A program made the position numbers and the translations under genes. Positions 18,484 through 26,180 of a DNA stretch of 64,000 nt are shown here, one piece after another (the first letter of the stretch is position 1; the number at the start of each line of letters is the position of its first letter). The notes under the pieces were generated by a model, which did no database searches, was not told the origin of the DNA, and worked only from the letters and a program-made list of their open reading frames with translations. The DNA is from Hyphomicrobiales bacterium. GTDB taxonomy: Bacteria; Pseudomonadota; Alphaproteobacteria; Rhizobiales; Beijerinckiaceae. The DNA is taken from positions 581,001 through 645,000 of the forward strand of contig CAKNFP010000001.1 of NCBI GenBank assembly GCA_930633525.1, read 5' to 3'.

Positions 18484-20271
18484 TCAGAGTCCGAGGTTGC
18501 GCTTGCGACCGAGCGACCAGTCGATTCCCCCGCCGCCGCGTGTCACGCCGGAGATGTGCTGGCCGAGCTTGTGTTCGATCTCGCGGGACCAGGGGACGAG
18601 CTGGAAGCCGTGCCCGCCGTCGGGGCCGATCCCCTGGATCACCGCGAAGCGGCCGGAGGAGAGGGAGAGCTGGCGGCTATAGGTGCCGGAGACATATTCT
18701 CCGGCCTGCGCCTTCACATGCTGCAAGCCGGTCTCGGCCGAGAGCTGCTCGCCCACGGTATCGAGTTCGCGCCGGCGCAGCGTTGCCAGCAGGTTGCGCT
18801 GGAGAATGATCCGCTGGCCCTCCCGGCGAGCGAAACCTTCGTCGGCAAGATGTTCGGCGCGCGCGTCCATCGCTTCGCACACCTCGCGGCCGAAGCCGCC
18901 TGCGCCGAGCGGCATGGCCTCCTTCTCGACCAGCCGGTGATCGAGCCAGGTCGCGCCGGATGCCGTGATCTGGGTCTGAAGGTCGAGATCGGAGCGGTTG
19001 GCGAGGACGATGGTAGGCCGGGGATCGTCCGGGCCCCCGAAGCGGCGCACCTCGACGATGCCGCCGACCGGCGGCGTGCGCTCGAACGCCTCAATGCCGC
19101 GCAACCGGACATGGTGAGCGCGGCCATCCGTGCCGTCAATCACGGCATATGCTTCGCCGGTCAGTTCGTCATGAAGGCCCTTGTCGACCAGCCGGCCGAT
19201 GATCGGCGGGCCATCCTTGCCGGGGTCGATCGTGAAGTCTGCTACGCCGCGTTCCTCGCCGAGCCCGGCGAAGGCTTGGTGCATGGTCTTGATGATGTCG
19301 CCGCGATGGCCAAGCTCGCGGAGCGCCCGTTCCGCGCCTGGCTCGACGAACCATTCGTTGACACCGGCATCGGCGGCGAGCGCCATCTTTTCGAGATGGC
19401 GGAGCCGCGCGACCAGCAGGCGGCGGATTTCGGGATCGTCCGGTCCCTTCGCTTCGGGCCGCAGGTCGATATAGCCAAGTTCGTTGGACTCGCGTGCGAT
19501 CTCCCGATCGAGCCGCGTCCAGCGTTCCGCATCGATTTCGCGAGCGAGGCTGGAGCGGATCTCGTGTTCGGGCTTGGGACCGAGTTCGGCGTTGACAAGC
19601 TCCTCGGCGCGTCCGCGCAGGCCGTGGCTGATATAGTCGCGAGAGATGACAAGATCGGCCCCGGTCTCGTCGACGCCGCGCACCAGCAGATGCACATGCG
19701 GATTGTCGGTGTTCCAATGTTCGACGGCGACCCAATCGAGCCGCGTGCCAAGGTCGGTCTCCATCTGCCTCACGAGATCGCGGGTGAAGTCACGCAGGTC
19801 GCCCATCTGGCCAGCGTCCTCGGGGGAGATGATGAAGCGAAAGTGATGCCGGTCGTCCTGGCATCGGTCTGCGAAGGCGAGATCGTCGGCGCGGTCGGTC
19901 TCGGCGGCGAACATGACACCCTTCTCGCCGTCGCGGCTGACGCCTTCGCGCTTGAGATAGGAGAGGTGCGCCGAAATCGGCGCGGAGCGGAAGGTGCGGC
20001 CGCGGTGCCGGGCGATGCGCGCCTTGGCGACGACGCGGCGATGCGAGCCGAGCAGCTGGCTTCGGGAGATGACATTGCGGCCCCGTCCGAAGGTTGAGCG
20101 GCCGGCGCTTCCGCCGCCGCGCCGCGACGACGAGCCTGATCCGCGGGCCGGCGCATTGCTCGCCTGCTTAGCGGCGCGCAGCACCTGGTTGATGAAAGTC
20201 TTGGTGCGCGGCGCACGGATCGAGCGCGGCTTGCCGGGGCGAATGCGGAAATCGCTGTCGTCATCGCTCAT
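18484..20271 (-). CDS. rlxS: RlxS-like conjugative relaxase (DUF3363)
   Basis: A 595-residue relaxase. The ATG at 20271 (MSDDDSDFRIRPGKPRS) is the standard N-terminus of this family. Residues about 85-260 form the relaxase domain with HHFRFIISPEDA and the three-His metal motif WNTDNPHVHLLVRG near 185-198. The C-terminal half is DUF3363. It nicks oriT and pilots the strand into the recipient. The 247-nt region upstream carries large inverted repeats proposed here as oriT. An in-frame upstream start (20382) would run into that region and is rejected. Confidence 0.92.
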   Translation of the reverse strand: MSDDDSDFRIRPGKPRSIRAPRTKTFINQVLRAAKQASNAPARGSGSSSRRGGGSAGRSTFGRGRNVISRSQLLGSHRRVVAKARIARHRGRTFRSAPISAHLSYLKREGVSRDGEKGVMFAAETDRADDLAFADRCQDDRHHFRFIISPEDAGQMGDLRDFTRDLVRQMETDLGTRLDWVAVEHWNTDNPHVHLLVRGVDETGADLVISRDYISHGLRGRAEELVNAELGPKPEHEIRSSLAREIDAERWTRLDREIARESNELGYIDLRPEAKGPDDPEIRRLLVARLRHLEKMALAADAGVNEWFVEPGAERALRELGHRGDIIKTMHQAFAGLGEERGVADFTIDPGKDGPPIIGRLVDKGLHDELTGEAYAVIDGTDGRAHHVRLRGIEAFERTPPVGGIVEVRRFGGPDDPRPTIVLANRSDLDLQTQITASGATWLDHRLVEKEAMPLGAGGFGREVCEAMDARAEHLADEGFARREGQRIILQRNLLATLRRRELDTVGEQLSAETGLQHVKAQAGEYVSGTYSRQLSLSSGRFAVIQGIGPDGGHGFQLVPWSREIEHKLGQHISGVTRGGGGIDWSLGRKRNLGL

Positions 20272-20319
20272 GTGCGCCTCCCCGGAAGCGCGGCGAGGCG
20301 GCCCATACAAATCGTCTTT

Positions 20320-20413
20320 GATTTTGCTGGCAAAATCGCCCATGCGTATGCACGACCGACCGCCATATGCGCAAAACACCAAGCCATTCCAATGGCTTGA
20401 CGGTGGTTTGCGC
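20320..20413 (-). other. candidate origin of transfer (oriT) upstream of rlxS
   Basis: The 247-nt gap between the transglycosylase stop and the relaxase start holds two inverted repeats. One is GATTTTGC-TG-GCAAAATC (20320-20337). The other is a long imperfect hairpin: left arm 20369-20388, right arm 20391-20413, with inner perfect arms CAAGCCATT/AATGGCTTG around CC, outer arms GCGCAAAACACC/GGTGGTTTGCGC with one mismatch, and a GAC bulge. oriT of RlxS-type ICEs lies just upstream of the relaxase gene, so the position fits. The nick site cannot be named from sequence alone. Confidence 0.55.
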
Positions 20414-20518
20414 TGGCGCTTTTACCTTGCCGTCTTCCAGTCGCCGTGCCTCTCCCGGCGCGCGACCTGTCCCTCCCTTTCCGGCAGTTTGCTACAACCC
20501 GAAGGGACGCGATTCCGC

Positions 20519-21244
20519 TCATGGCGCACCTCCCGAGACCGGGCGAGCGACGAATAGCGCCCCGGACGACGATGGCGCGAGCGGATTGAGAGGCGGCGAA
20601 GGCGCATCCAACGCTGCGCCCACGCTGCGTTCGCCGTGCAGGCCGGATGCAGATGCCGCGCCGCCCCGAGCCGTGACGAAGAGAGGTGCATCGCGCCAAT
20701 CGTTGACGCACGGCGGGCCGGCGGAAACGCCCGCCGCAAGCGGCTCGCCACCGAGAAGGGGAACGAGCGCGGCGATGTAGTCGCGCGTCTCGGCGGGCAG
20801 ACCGCGTTCGCCAGCGAGGTATTCGTCATACCGGCCGGGGCCGAAATTGTAGGCCGCAAGCATGCCGGTGACGGTGCGGTAGCGGTCCCACATGGCGCGC
20901 AGATAGGCCGTGCCTGCGAAGATGTTGTCGCGGGGCTGGAACGGATCGCTGCCGAGCCGGTGAAGCGCGCGCTGTTCATCCCAGGTCGCGGGCATGAGCT
21001 GCATCAACCCCATCGCTCCAGCCTGCGACACGGCAGCCGGATCGCCGTCGCTCTCCGCGCCGAGGACGGCGACGATCCAGACGACCGGGATACCGAAGCG
21101 GTGAGCGGCTTCGGCGATATCGGCGGCGTAGGGATGGGCAGCGGTCGGGCGCTCGACCGGCGCGGATTGCGCGACCGCAACGCCCGTTCCGGCGAAGCCC
21201 GCGAGCGCGGCGACCAGCAGCAGAACGGCGCAATGCGATACCAT
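20519..21244 (-). CDS. lytic transglycosylase (VirB1-like)
   Basis: A 241-residue secreted muramidase. The ATG at 21244 opens a signal peptide ending near GVAVA-QSAP at residue 25. The SLT domain has the catalytic Glu in AVLGAESDGDP, followed by VSQAGAMGLMQLMPATW and LAAYNFGPGRYDEYL. The Pro/Ser/Ala-rich C-terminal 60 residues look unstructured. It locally opens peptidoglycan for the mating channel. It stands alone in its frame between DUF736 and rlxS. Confidence 0.88.
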   Translation of the reverse strand: MVSHCAVLLLVAALAGFAGTGVAVAQSAPVERPTAAHPYAADIAEAAHRFGIPVVWIVAVLGAESDGDPAAVSQAGAMGLMQLMPATWDEQRALHRLGSDPFQPRDNIFAGTAYLRAMWDRYRTVTGMLAAYNFGPGRYDEYLAGERGLPAETRDYIAALVPLLGGEPLAAGVSAGPPCVNDWRDAPLFVTARGGAASASGLHGERSVGAALDAPSPPLNPLAPSSSGALFVARPVSGGAP

Positions 21245-21424
21245 CCTGTCTCCGCAACGACGCCAGCCTGCCAGCGTGCTCGCTTCGGTCAAGGGCAAGG
21301 CGCAAGCGCCGGCCGGTGGCCGCCCTTGACCTGCTCTGCGCGCGCCGGCCGTCCGGTCGACGAGCGGGACGAAAGGGTGAGACGGCTTGCCCGCGAACAA
21401 AGGGGTGACCTGGAAAGGCATCGG

Positions 21425-21760
21425 TCAGTCCCGGTCTTCACGCGGCCGCAGCCGCTTCCAGACCAGCCGGAAGGTGCGCCCCTCGTCGTCGGCCTGGAAC
21501 AGCGCGGGACGGAACAGCTCAGGGAAAAGCGGGCTATCGATCTCCAGAGCGATGTAGTTTCCGGCGCGTTCGCCGACACGTTTCCACGCTCCGCCGACGT
21601 CGGGGCCGTTCTCGTCGTCCAGGTGGATGCGATAGTTCGGGGCGTTCTCGGCGTCGCCCGGCTCGGCATCGACGAGCACGATTTCCTCGTCGATGCCGAA
21701 GTGCCGGGCGCGGCCGGCATAACCGTTTGCGGTGGGTTCAAAGATATTGGCGGGCATCAT
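21425..21760 (-). CDS. DUF736 domain protein
   Basis: A 111-residue protein matching DUF736: GYAGRARHFGIDEEIVLVDAEPGD, NAPNYRIHL, GAWKRVGERAGNYIALEIDSPLFPELFRPALF, and a closing FRLVWKR. These small proteins accompany relaxase and TraF genes in rhizobial ICEs and plasmids; function unknown. Two adjacent ATGs (21760 and 21757) follow AAGGAG; either fits. The first overlaps the traF stop by one base. Confidence 0.82.
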   Translation of the reverse strand: MMPANIFEPTANGYAGRARHFGIDEEIVLVDAEPGDAENAPNYRIHLDDENGPDVGGAWKRVGERAGNYIALEIDSPLFPELFRPALFQADDEGRTFRLVWKRLRPREDRD

Positions 21761-22332
21761 CAATCTCCTTCTGGTTGGGGGGAAATCAGTGCGCCGGCGC
21801 GCCATGCGAAGCGGCCGGCGCCGTCCTCGTCTGTCCAAAGCGGAATTGCCCGGCCGACGACGGTTATGAGGGGAAGCGACCCGAAATAGCGGCTGTCGAA
21901 GCTGTCGGGACTGTCCCAGTTCATGAAGAAGGCTTCGCCGTCGCCGAGCCGCCGGCAGCCCCGCCAGACAGGCAGCGGGCGGCCGCGCGTGTCCTCAGCG
22001 CGGGCTTCTCCGTAGGTCATGCCGTAGGCGACGATGGCGCTGCCGGAGCGGCAGACGATGGTTCCGCCGAGCGCCAGCACGCGCTTGATGAGCGGCACGC
22101 CGCGCGGCAGATAGCCGCGTTCGTCGAGGAAGCCGGCCAGCTCGTCGGGCGGCATGACGACGGCGAGGTCCGGCACCTCGATCCGGTCAGCGGGGACGAT
22201 GCGGTAGAGGCCAATCGGCACGCTGGCCGAGGCGTTCCAGATGAAATGGATGTCGGGCCGGCACCATGCCGGAGCGACGATCAGCGCCGTTCCCGCGAGC
22301 ATGGACAGGATCGTCAGGCGACGCGCGGTCAT
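21760..22332 (-). CDS. traF: TraF-type S26 signal peptidase
   Basis: A 190-residue S26 peptidase anchored by an N-terminal helix (residues 5-23). The catalytic Ser lies in NASASVPIGLYRI and the Lys in GVPLIKRVLALGG. The FFMNWDSPDSFDSRYFGSLP segment is the usual final conserved box. In RP4-type systems TraF trims and cyclises the TrbC pilin, and a trbC is present in this element. It overlaps the small upstream ORF by 4 nt. Confidence 0.88.
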   Translation of the reverse strand: MTARRLTILSMLAGTALIVAPAWCRPDIHFIWNASASVPIGLYRIVPADRIEVPDLAVVMPPDELAGFLDERGYLPRGVPLIKRVLALGGTIVCRSGSAIVAYGMTYGEARAEDTRGRPLPVWRGCRRLGDGEAFFMNWDSPDSFDSRYFGSLPLITVVGRAIPLWTDEDGAGRFAWRAGALISPQPEGD

Positions 22333-22559
22333 GGCGTTTCCTCGTCGTTGGATTCGCCGAACCTGTGCGCGCCGAGCACCATGTCGAGTGCGGCTTCGGT
22401 GCGCAGGATGGCGCGGCCGATGCGCTCGATCCGCTCGACCATCTTGCAGAGGACCGCTTGGCTGTCCTTGCCACCCGAGATGCTGCCGAAGTGCCGGATG
22501 GCGGTTGCCCTGGCTGGCCGGCCCGTCGCAGTGCTGGAAAGGTCTAGCGCGCGCATCAT
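22329..22559 (-). CDS. small hypothetical ICE protein
   Basis: A 76-residue protein between DUF2840 and traF with 4-nt overlaps on both sides, which argues that it is really translated. It is hydrophilic with a predicted helix (QAVLCKMVERIERIGRAILRTEAALDMVLGAHRF) and an acidic end. No family is recognised. Confidence 0.55.
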   Translation of the reverse strand: MMRALDLSSTATGRPARATAIRHFGSISGGKDSQAVLCKMVERIERIGRAILRTEAALDMVLGAHRFGESNDEETP

Positions 22560-23059
22560 GATGCGATCCCCCGGCGCATGAGCCAGGCGCGATGCTGGTC
22601 GAGAGCGTAGGGGCGCGGGTCCTGGCCGACGGTCAGCCGGTTGTGGACGTGGCGCCAGTGCTCGGGAGCGGCCTCGGAGGGATCGAGACCAAGAGCGGCA
22701 ACGGCATCTATGGCGTGAAGAACCTTCTCGACCCTGGGCCAGCCGTTGATCGAGAGCAACAATTCTCCGCCGCGCCGAACGAAGGGCAGCGTCTGGTACG
22801 CCTCGCCGGGGCCAACGGTTCGCGCGATGTCCATACGCGAGACCACGGTGCCATAGTCGTTGGAGGCCCAGCGCACGAAAGCGAAGACGCTATCCGGCGC
22901 AAAGCTGACGATACGGCGGAAACGGTCGATCCGCTGTTCGGCGACGGGCTGGCCGAAACGCAGCCAATGCTCGATATGACCCTCGCGCCACGTCAGCTCG
23001 ACATGGGTGAGATGTGGCGCTGCCTTATAGGCGGCTCGCACGTCGGCGGGCGGGATCAT
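22556..23059 (-). CDS. DUF2840 domain protein
   Basis: A 167-residue protein matching DUF2840: LTHVELTWREGHIEHWLRFGQP, RRIVSFAPDSVFAFVRWASNDYGTVVSR, LPFVRRGGELLLSINGWPRVEKVL. This family is confined to ICEs and plasmids with the same RepA/TraF/RlxS block; its role is unknown. The start overlaps the repA stop by 4 nt (ATGA). Confidence 0.82.
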   Translation of the reverse strand: MIPPADVRAAYKAAPHLTHVELTWREGHIEHWLRFGQPVAEQRIDRFRRIVSFAPDSVFAFVRWASNDYGTVVSRMDIARTVGPGEAYQTLPFVRRGGELLLSINGWPRVEKVLHAIDAVAALGLDPSEAAPEHWRHVHNRLTVGQDPRPYALDQHRAWLMRRGIAS

Positions 23060-24177
23060 CGTTTCCCTCCCGGCATTCCGCCGAGCGGTTGCCCGGATGG
23101 TTCGGGGCTATCCAGCTCGGCCGTGCCGACATTGCCGTTCGTAGCCTCGGCGGATGGGTTTTCCCCATCTCCCCGGCCCAGAAGAAAGTTAGATGTATTG
23201 TTAGACTCTAAGTTAAGGTCGGGAATCGTCGTTTCAGGCCAAAGTGTTAGCTGGTGCCTTTGCGTGTGATCTCCCGAAGGCGTTGCGTTCGATCTCCCGA
23301 AGGGGCGTGCGTTTGATCTCCCGATTGCGTCCACAGCACTATCCACAGGCCCCGCCGATAAAGGTGCGGGCAAGATGCGCAGCATCTCGCGCCGGCCGTC
23401 GCGCTCGATGCCGAGGCGATAGCCAGGCAGCGTCTGGCGCGCGGCGATGCGGCGGATGTGGAGCGCGAAGTCGGAGACGCGCGCCAGGCTGCCAGACTTT
23501 TCATGAAGGTGCTGAAGGTCGAAGGTCCACCCTTGAGGCTGGCGACCGGCGTGCTTGCGGGCGACGCGGTAGAGCCAGCGTTCGATGCCGCCCTTGAGGC
23601 GGAAATAGGCCGGGTCGATTGCGAGAACGAGCGAGCGATCGACGACGCCCCGATAGAACCAATCGGGAATGACCAGCTCCATACCCTCGACCCGGCCGTC
23701 ATGGCGGGTGAGTTCCTCCCATTCATTGACCCACGAAAACTGGTGGCGGCGCCAGTGCTCGCCGTTGCGGATGGTGGTGCGGATCGAGGTCGATTGCAGC
23801 CGGGTCAGCGCCGCCTTCAGGAGCTTGTAGTCGCTGGCTCCGGTTTCGCGGCCGACGGCCGTGAGGAGGTGGTAGGGCGTAAAGCGCAGGAAACGGGAGG
23901 TCGAGAGGCCGAGGTTTTCAGCCTCGACGATCTGCCCCGCGGCCCAGATCAGGATGTCCGCATCCCAGATTGTGGCCATGCCGTGCTCGGCCACCGCGAA
24001 GACCTCGACGCGCACTGCACCGGCTTCGTAGAGGATCGGCGCGGTGCGCCTGGATTTCGCCAGCGAGAAGAACGGGCGTTCCATGAGGTCGCGTTGGTCG
24101 CGCGGGCTGGCGCCGCCGGTTGCGATGACGAAGGGATCGAGCCGTGTGCGCTCAGAGATGGGGAAGCGTTGGGACAT
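23056..24177 (-). CDS. repA: replication initiator protein A (RPA family)
   Basis: A 373-residue initiator of the RPA family: RDQRDLMERPFFSLAK, FAVAEHGMATIWDADILIWAAGQI, FTPYHLLTAVGR, and LAIDPAYFRLKGGIERWLYRVARKHAGRQ. The first 270 residues are the conserved winged-helix initiator part; the last 100 are a variable Ser/Asn-rich tail. In ICEs such proteins are thought to allow limited autonomous replication after excision. The gene starts 12 nt after the rdfS-like gene. No ParA partition ATPase follows, although one often does in this family of elements. Confidence 0.88.
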   Translation of the reverse strand: MSQRFPISERTRLDPFVIATGGASPRDQRDLMERPFFSLAKSRRTAPILYEAGAVRVEVFAVAEHGMATIWDADILIWAAGQIVEAENLGLSTSRFLRFTPYHLLTAVGRETGASDYKLLKAALTRLQSTSIRTTIRNGEHWRRHQFSWVNEWEELTRHDGRVEGMELVIPDWFYRGVVDRSLVLAIDPAYFRLKGGIERWLYRVARKHAGRQPQGWTFDLQHLHEKSGSLARVSDFALHIRRIAARQTLPGYRLGIERDGRREMLRILPAPLSAGPVDSAVDAIGRSNARPFGRSNATPSGDHTQRHQLTLWPETTIPDLNLESNNTSNFLLGRGDGENPSAEATNGNVGTAELDSPEPSGQPLGGMPGGKR

Positions 24178-24189
24178 CCGGGACGTCCC

Positions 24190-24471
24190 TCAGCGCACGG
24201 CGCGGCTCGGCGCCGGGTAGTGCTGCCTGTTGCTCGGCAGCGCGGGCAGGACGCTGCCGCGCGGATCGGAGGTCGAGGCGACAGTGCCGCGCTCGGCCCA
24301 GGCTTCGAGTTCGTCAATCGCGTAGACGACGCGACCGCCGAGCTTGCGGAACAATGGCCCTGTGCCATAGGTCCGGTGCTTTTCCAGGGTGCGAGGCGAC
24401 AGGCCGAGAAACGCAGCGGCTTCCCTCGTGCGCAGGAAGCGCGGCGGCAGGAGAGCGGTATTGGGGTGCAT
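24190..24471 (-). CDS. rdfS: AlpA-like helix-turn-helix protein; candidate excisionase RdfS
   Basis: A 93-residue protein with a MerR/AlpA-type winged helix: FLRTREAAAFLGLSPRTLEKHRTYGTGPLFRKLGGRVVYAIDELEAWAER. It is the first gene of the repA-DUF2840-traF series. In ICEMlSymR7A the recombination directionality factor RdfS has this fold and this place, and its gene is switched on by FseA. An fseA-like gene lies immediately upstream (stop at 24605), leaving a 133-nt promoter region with an imperfect GGGGTAT/ATAACCCC palindrome at 24569-24586. The ATG at 24471 is chosen; the longer reading adds an Arg/Ser-rich, non-conserved tail. The RdfS role is inferred. Confidence 0.7.
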   Translation of the reverse strand: MHPNTALLPPRFLRTREAAAFLGLSPRTLEKHRTYGTGPLFRKLGGRVVYAIDELEAWAERGTVASTSDPRGSVLPALPSNRQHYPAPSRAVR

Positions 24472-24604
24472 GGATGCCTCCGTGGCTCTGTGGGATGCCG
24501 CTCGGGACAAGCGGCGGACAGGGGCCACGGTGGCGAAGCAAAGGCGCGCGGAGAGTGGGGAATTTCAGGGGGTATCGAATAACCCCACCCCGACCGGGAA
24601 GGGA

Positions 24605-25180
24605 TCAGGGACGGCGGCGGAAGCGCAGGAGCTTGAGGTATCCGCCTGCGATCATGACCGCTCCGTCACGGAGCAGATCGCGCACGGTGTCGCGGAAGGG
24701 GGAGCCTTGCCATTGGTCGTCGGCGATGCGGTCAACGCCGAATAGGATCTGCGCGATCTCGCGCTGGCTTGCGTGATGTTGGCGGGCGTCGACGGCACGC
24801 AGCATCGCCTTGAGCCGTCTTCGTTGTTGGGCGGTCATGCGTTGATCGGGCGGAACCTTGTATCCCGCCAAGTATCGCATCAGACGATCCAGTGAGGCGA
24901 GGCGATCGAGTCCGTCGGCGTCGAGATAGACGGTGACGGCGAGAGGATCGTCCGGCTGGATCGAGGGATCGGCGACCAGATGCAGGCCGGGACCGATATC
25001 GCGTAGTAGGATATGGAGTTCATCGGGCGTCGCCTTCACCTTGCCGGCGAGGAAGGTCCGCAGCTTGGCGTTTCCTTCCCGCGCCGGGCCGGGAGCGCCC
25101 GCCAGGCGCAGGACGGCGGTGTCGGCGGTTTCGCTCCAGAATACCGGCTGGTCATGGGCTGAGAGGCGTGGCCGGGCAGC
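24605..25180 (-). CDS. fseA: FseA C-terminal part (DUF2285), read after +1 frameshift
   Basis: This frame carries the DUF2285 half of an FseA-type activator and lacks a convincing start of its own: upstream of 25180 it continues as a shadow of the DUF6499 frame. Conserved sequence begins AARPRLSAHDQPVFWS, and the DUF2285 helix-turn-helix variant is near the end (ASQREIAQILFGVDRIADDQWQGSPFRDTVRDLLRDGAVMIAGGYLKLLRF). Joined to the upstream ORF by slipping one base at 25181 it gives a 256-residue protein. In ICEMlSymR7A the fused product activates rdfS, and the rdfS-like gene is directly downstream here. Confidence 0.75.
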   Translation of the reverse strand, partial: AARPRLSAHDQPVFWSETADTAVLRLAGAPGPAREGNAKLRTFLAGKVKATPDELHILLRDIGPGLHLVADPSIQPDDPLAVTVYLDADGLDRLASLDRLMRYLAGYKVPPDQRMTAQQRRRLKAMLRAVDARQHHASQREIAQILFGVDRIADDQWQGSPFRDTVRDLLRDGAVMIAGGYLKLLRFRRRP

Positions 25181-25376
25181 GAAATCGTAACCCCCAGCGG
25201 CGCTCCATCGGCTCGGGAAGCGGTTTTTCGAGATGTCCCGCGCTGCGCTGCGCGCCGTAGTCGCGCTGATAGTCACCGTTGCGGCGCAGGCACTCCCAGG
25301 CGAGTTGGTCGACGCCTGCGTCGTCCATGAACCCATAGGCGGACTCGGCCCGCCAGCGCGACGTGTCGGGTCTCAT
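25152..25376 (-). CDS. fseA: DUF6499 ORF, N-terminal half of FseA
   Basis: A 74-residue ORF starting MRPDTSRWRAES with GGAGG six bases before the ATG. It matches DUF6499: AWECLRRNGDYQRDY and a closing ERRWGLRF. Read in its own frame it ends 9 codons after F65. The codon for F65 is TTT followed by C, inside the WGLRF motif, the place where tRNA-Phe slips from UUU to UUC in the ICEMlSymR7A counterpart. The short form without slippage would be the main product. Confidence 0.8.
   Translation of the reverse strand: MRPDTSRWRAESAYGFMDDAGVDQLAWECLRRNGDYQRDYGAQRSAGHLEKPLPEPMERRWGLRFRCPATPLSP
25181..25184 (-). promoter_or_regulatory. +1 programmed ribosomal frameshift site (TTTC) in fseA
   Basis: On the minus strand the sequence reads TGG GGG TTA CGA TTT CGC. 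Slipping tRNA-Phe one base forward from TTT (25184-25182) to TTC (25183-25181) puts the ribosome in the DUF2285 frame at GCT GCC CGG. The DUF6499 frame otherwise stops at 25152. Site, motif (WGLRF) and direction are those described for fseA of ICEMlSymR7A. Confidence 0.75.
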
Positions 25377-25504
25377 GATATTCCTCCCCGGACTACAAAA
25401 ACGCACGTCAAACGGGAGGATGATCCGCCGCGGGCGCCTGCCGAGGAAGTGCCTCGCGCCGCAAAGCGCCTTTCCTTACCGGCAATGCGATGGGGTGCGA
25501 CGGA

Positions 25505-25768
25505 TCAGTTCGGGCGGCCGAGACGCAGAGGCTTGTAGCCGTGTGCGCTCATCCAGCGGGCTCGGGCTAGATGGGTGTCGTGGACCCTGCGGGCGCGTTC
25601 CGGCTCGGTGCTCGGGTCTATGCCGAACAGGACTTCTACGGCTTCCTGCCAGTCGGCGCCATCCGCTTCGGCATCGAGAAGACGACAGTAGAGCTTGACG
25701 TGGGTGCGGTCGTAGTCAGTGAGAAGATCGCCGCCCGGCGCTTCATCACGAAAGGATAGCGTCGCCAT
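25505..25768 (-). CDS. qseM: QseM-like antiactivator (DUF2285 domain)
   Basis: An 87-residue protein of the QseM type: LTDYDRTHVKLYCRLLDAEADGADWQEAVEVLFGIDP, EPERARRVHDTHLARARWM and HGYKPLRLG. QseM is a stand-alone DUF2285-like domain that binds and blocks FseA and TraR in ICEMlSymR7A. The gene lies 129 nt upstream of fseA on the same strand. The ATG at 25768 opens the conserved part; a longer reading from 25897 would overlap the next gene and is not conserved-looking. Confidence 0.8.
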   Translation of the reverse strand: MATLSFRDEAPGGDLLTDYDRTHVKLYCRLLDAEADGADWQEAVEVLFGIDPSTEPERARRVHDTHLARARWMSAHGYKPLRLGRPN

Positions 25769-25896
25769 TGCGCCCTTCCCCCGGTTGCGACGTTCTTTTT
25801 GTTGGCGCGCACGATATCGCAAAGATGTGATTGGTAAACGAAGATTCACCATAGAGGACACGCCTGCGGCACCGTGTCCGCTTGGTGGCCATGGCA

Positions 25897-26142
25897 TCAG
25901 CGGCGCGCTGCTTCCCGAACATCGAGCATGACTCCGATATGCCGGTCGGAATGAATGAAGACGATGCCTTCCGCTTCCAGAGCCCTGCGAACCCTATCGA
26001 CGGTGCTCTCGTAGACGCGCTCGCCATTGACCGACTCCATGCGCTTCAACGCAGTCAGCGAAACGGCGGCTCTGTCTGCGAGCATCTCCTGCGTCCAACC
26101 AAGCAATGCGCGCGCGGCCCGAGTCTGGTGGGCGGTGATCAT
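25897..26142 (-). CDS. XRE-family regulator, QseC-like
   Basis: An 81-residue helix-turn-helix protein: ITAHQTRAARALLGWTQEMLADRAAVSLTALKRMES, with a short C-terminal strand part (EAEGIVFIHSDRHIGVMLD). It lies directly upstream of the qseM-like gene, on the same strand, 128 nt away. A small XRE protein (QseC) controls qseM in ICEMlSymR7A; this is a candidate for the same job, but the type is common and the gene orientation should be compared. Its own promoter region contains a perfect inverted repeat around a -10 box. Confidence 0.7.
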   Translation of the reverse strand: MITAHQTRAARALLGWTQEMLADRAAVSLTALKRMESVNGERVYESTVDRVRRALEAEGIVFIHSDRHIGVMLDVREAARR

Positions 26143-26180
26143 ACGAGATCACCTCCCACCGGCACTTAGCCTCGCGCCAG

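Larger units (their letters stand above)
6133..26142. mobile_element. ICE backbone: Trb transfer genes, relaxase, RepA and FseA/QseM-type control
   Basis: A continuous minus-strand block reads, in transcription order, qseC-like, qseM-like, fseA (two frames), rdfS-like, repA, DUF2840, small ORF, traF, DUF736, lytic transglycosylase, rlxS, traG, RHH gene, trbB-C-D-E-J-K-L-F-G-I and DUF2274. This is the standard order of rhizobial ICEs of the ICEMlSymR7A type. The range given is the recognisable backbone only. The ends are not visible: cargo may extend left past position 1 and right to about 31060, and no ICE integrase or own att site was found. Confidence 0.8.

Noticed and set aside
18031..20097. 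Very long open frame on the plus strand opposite traG and rlxS
   Set aside because: It is antisense to two genes with clear motifs, has no ribosome-binding site or domain, and long antisense frames are usual in GC-rich DNA.
20272..20382. Longer N-terminus for the relaxase
   Set aside because: The extra 37 residues run over the inverted repeat proposed as part of oriT, and the standard family start is at 20271.
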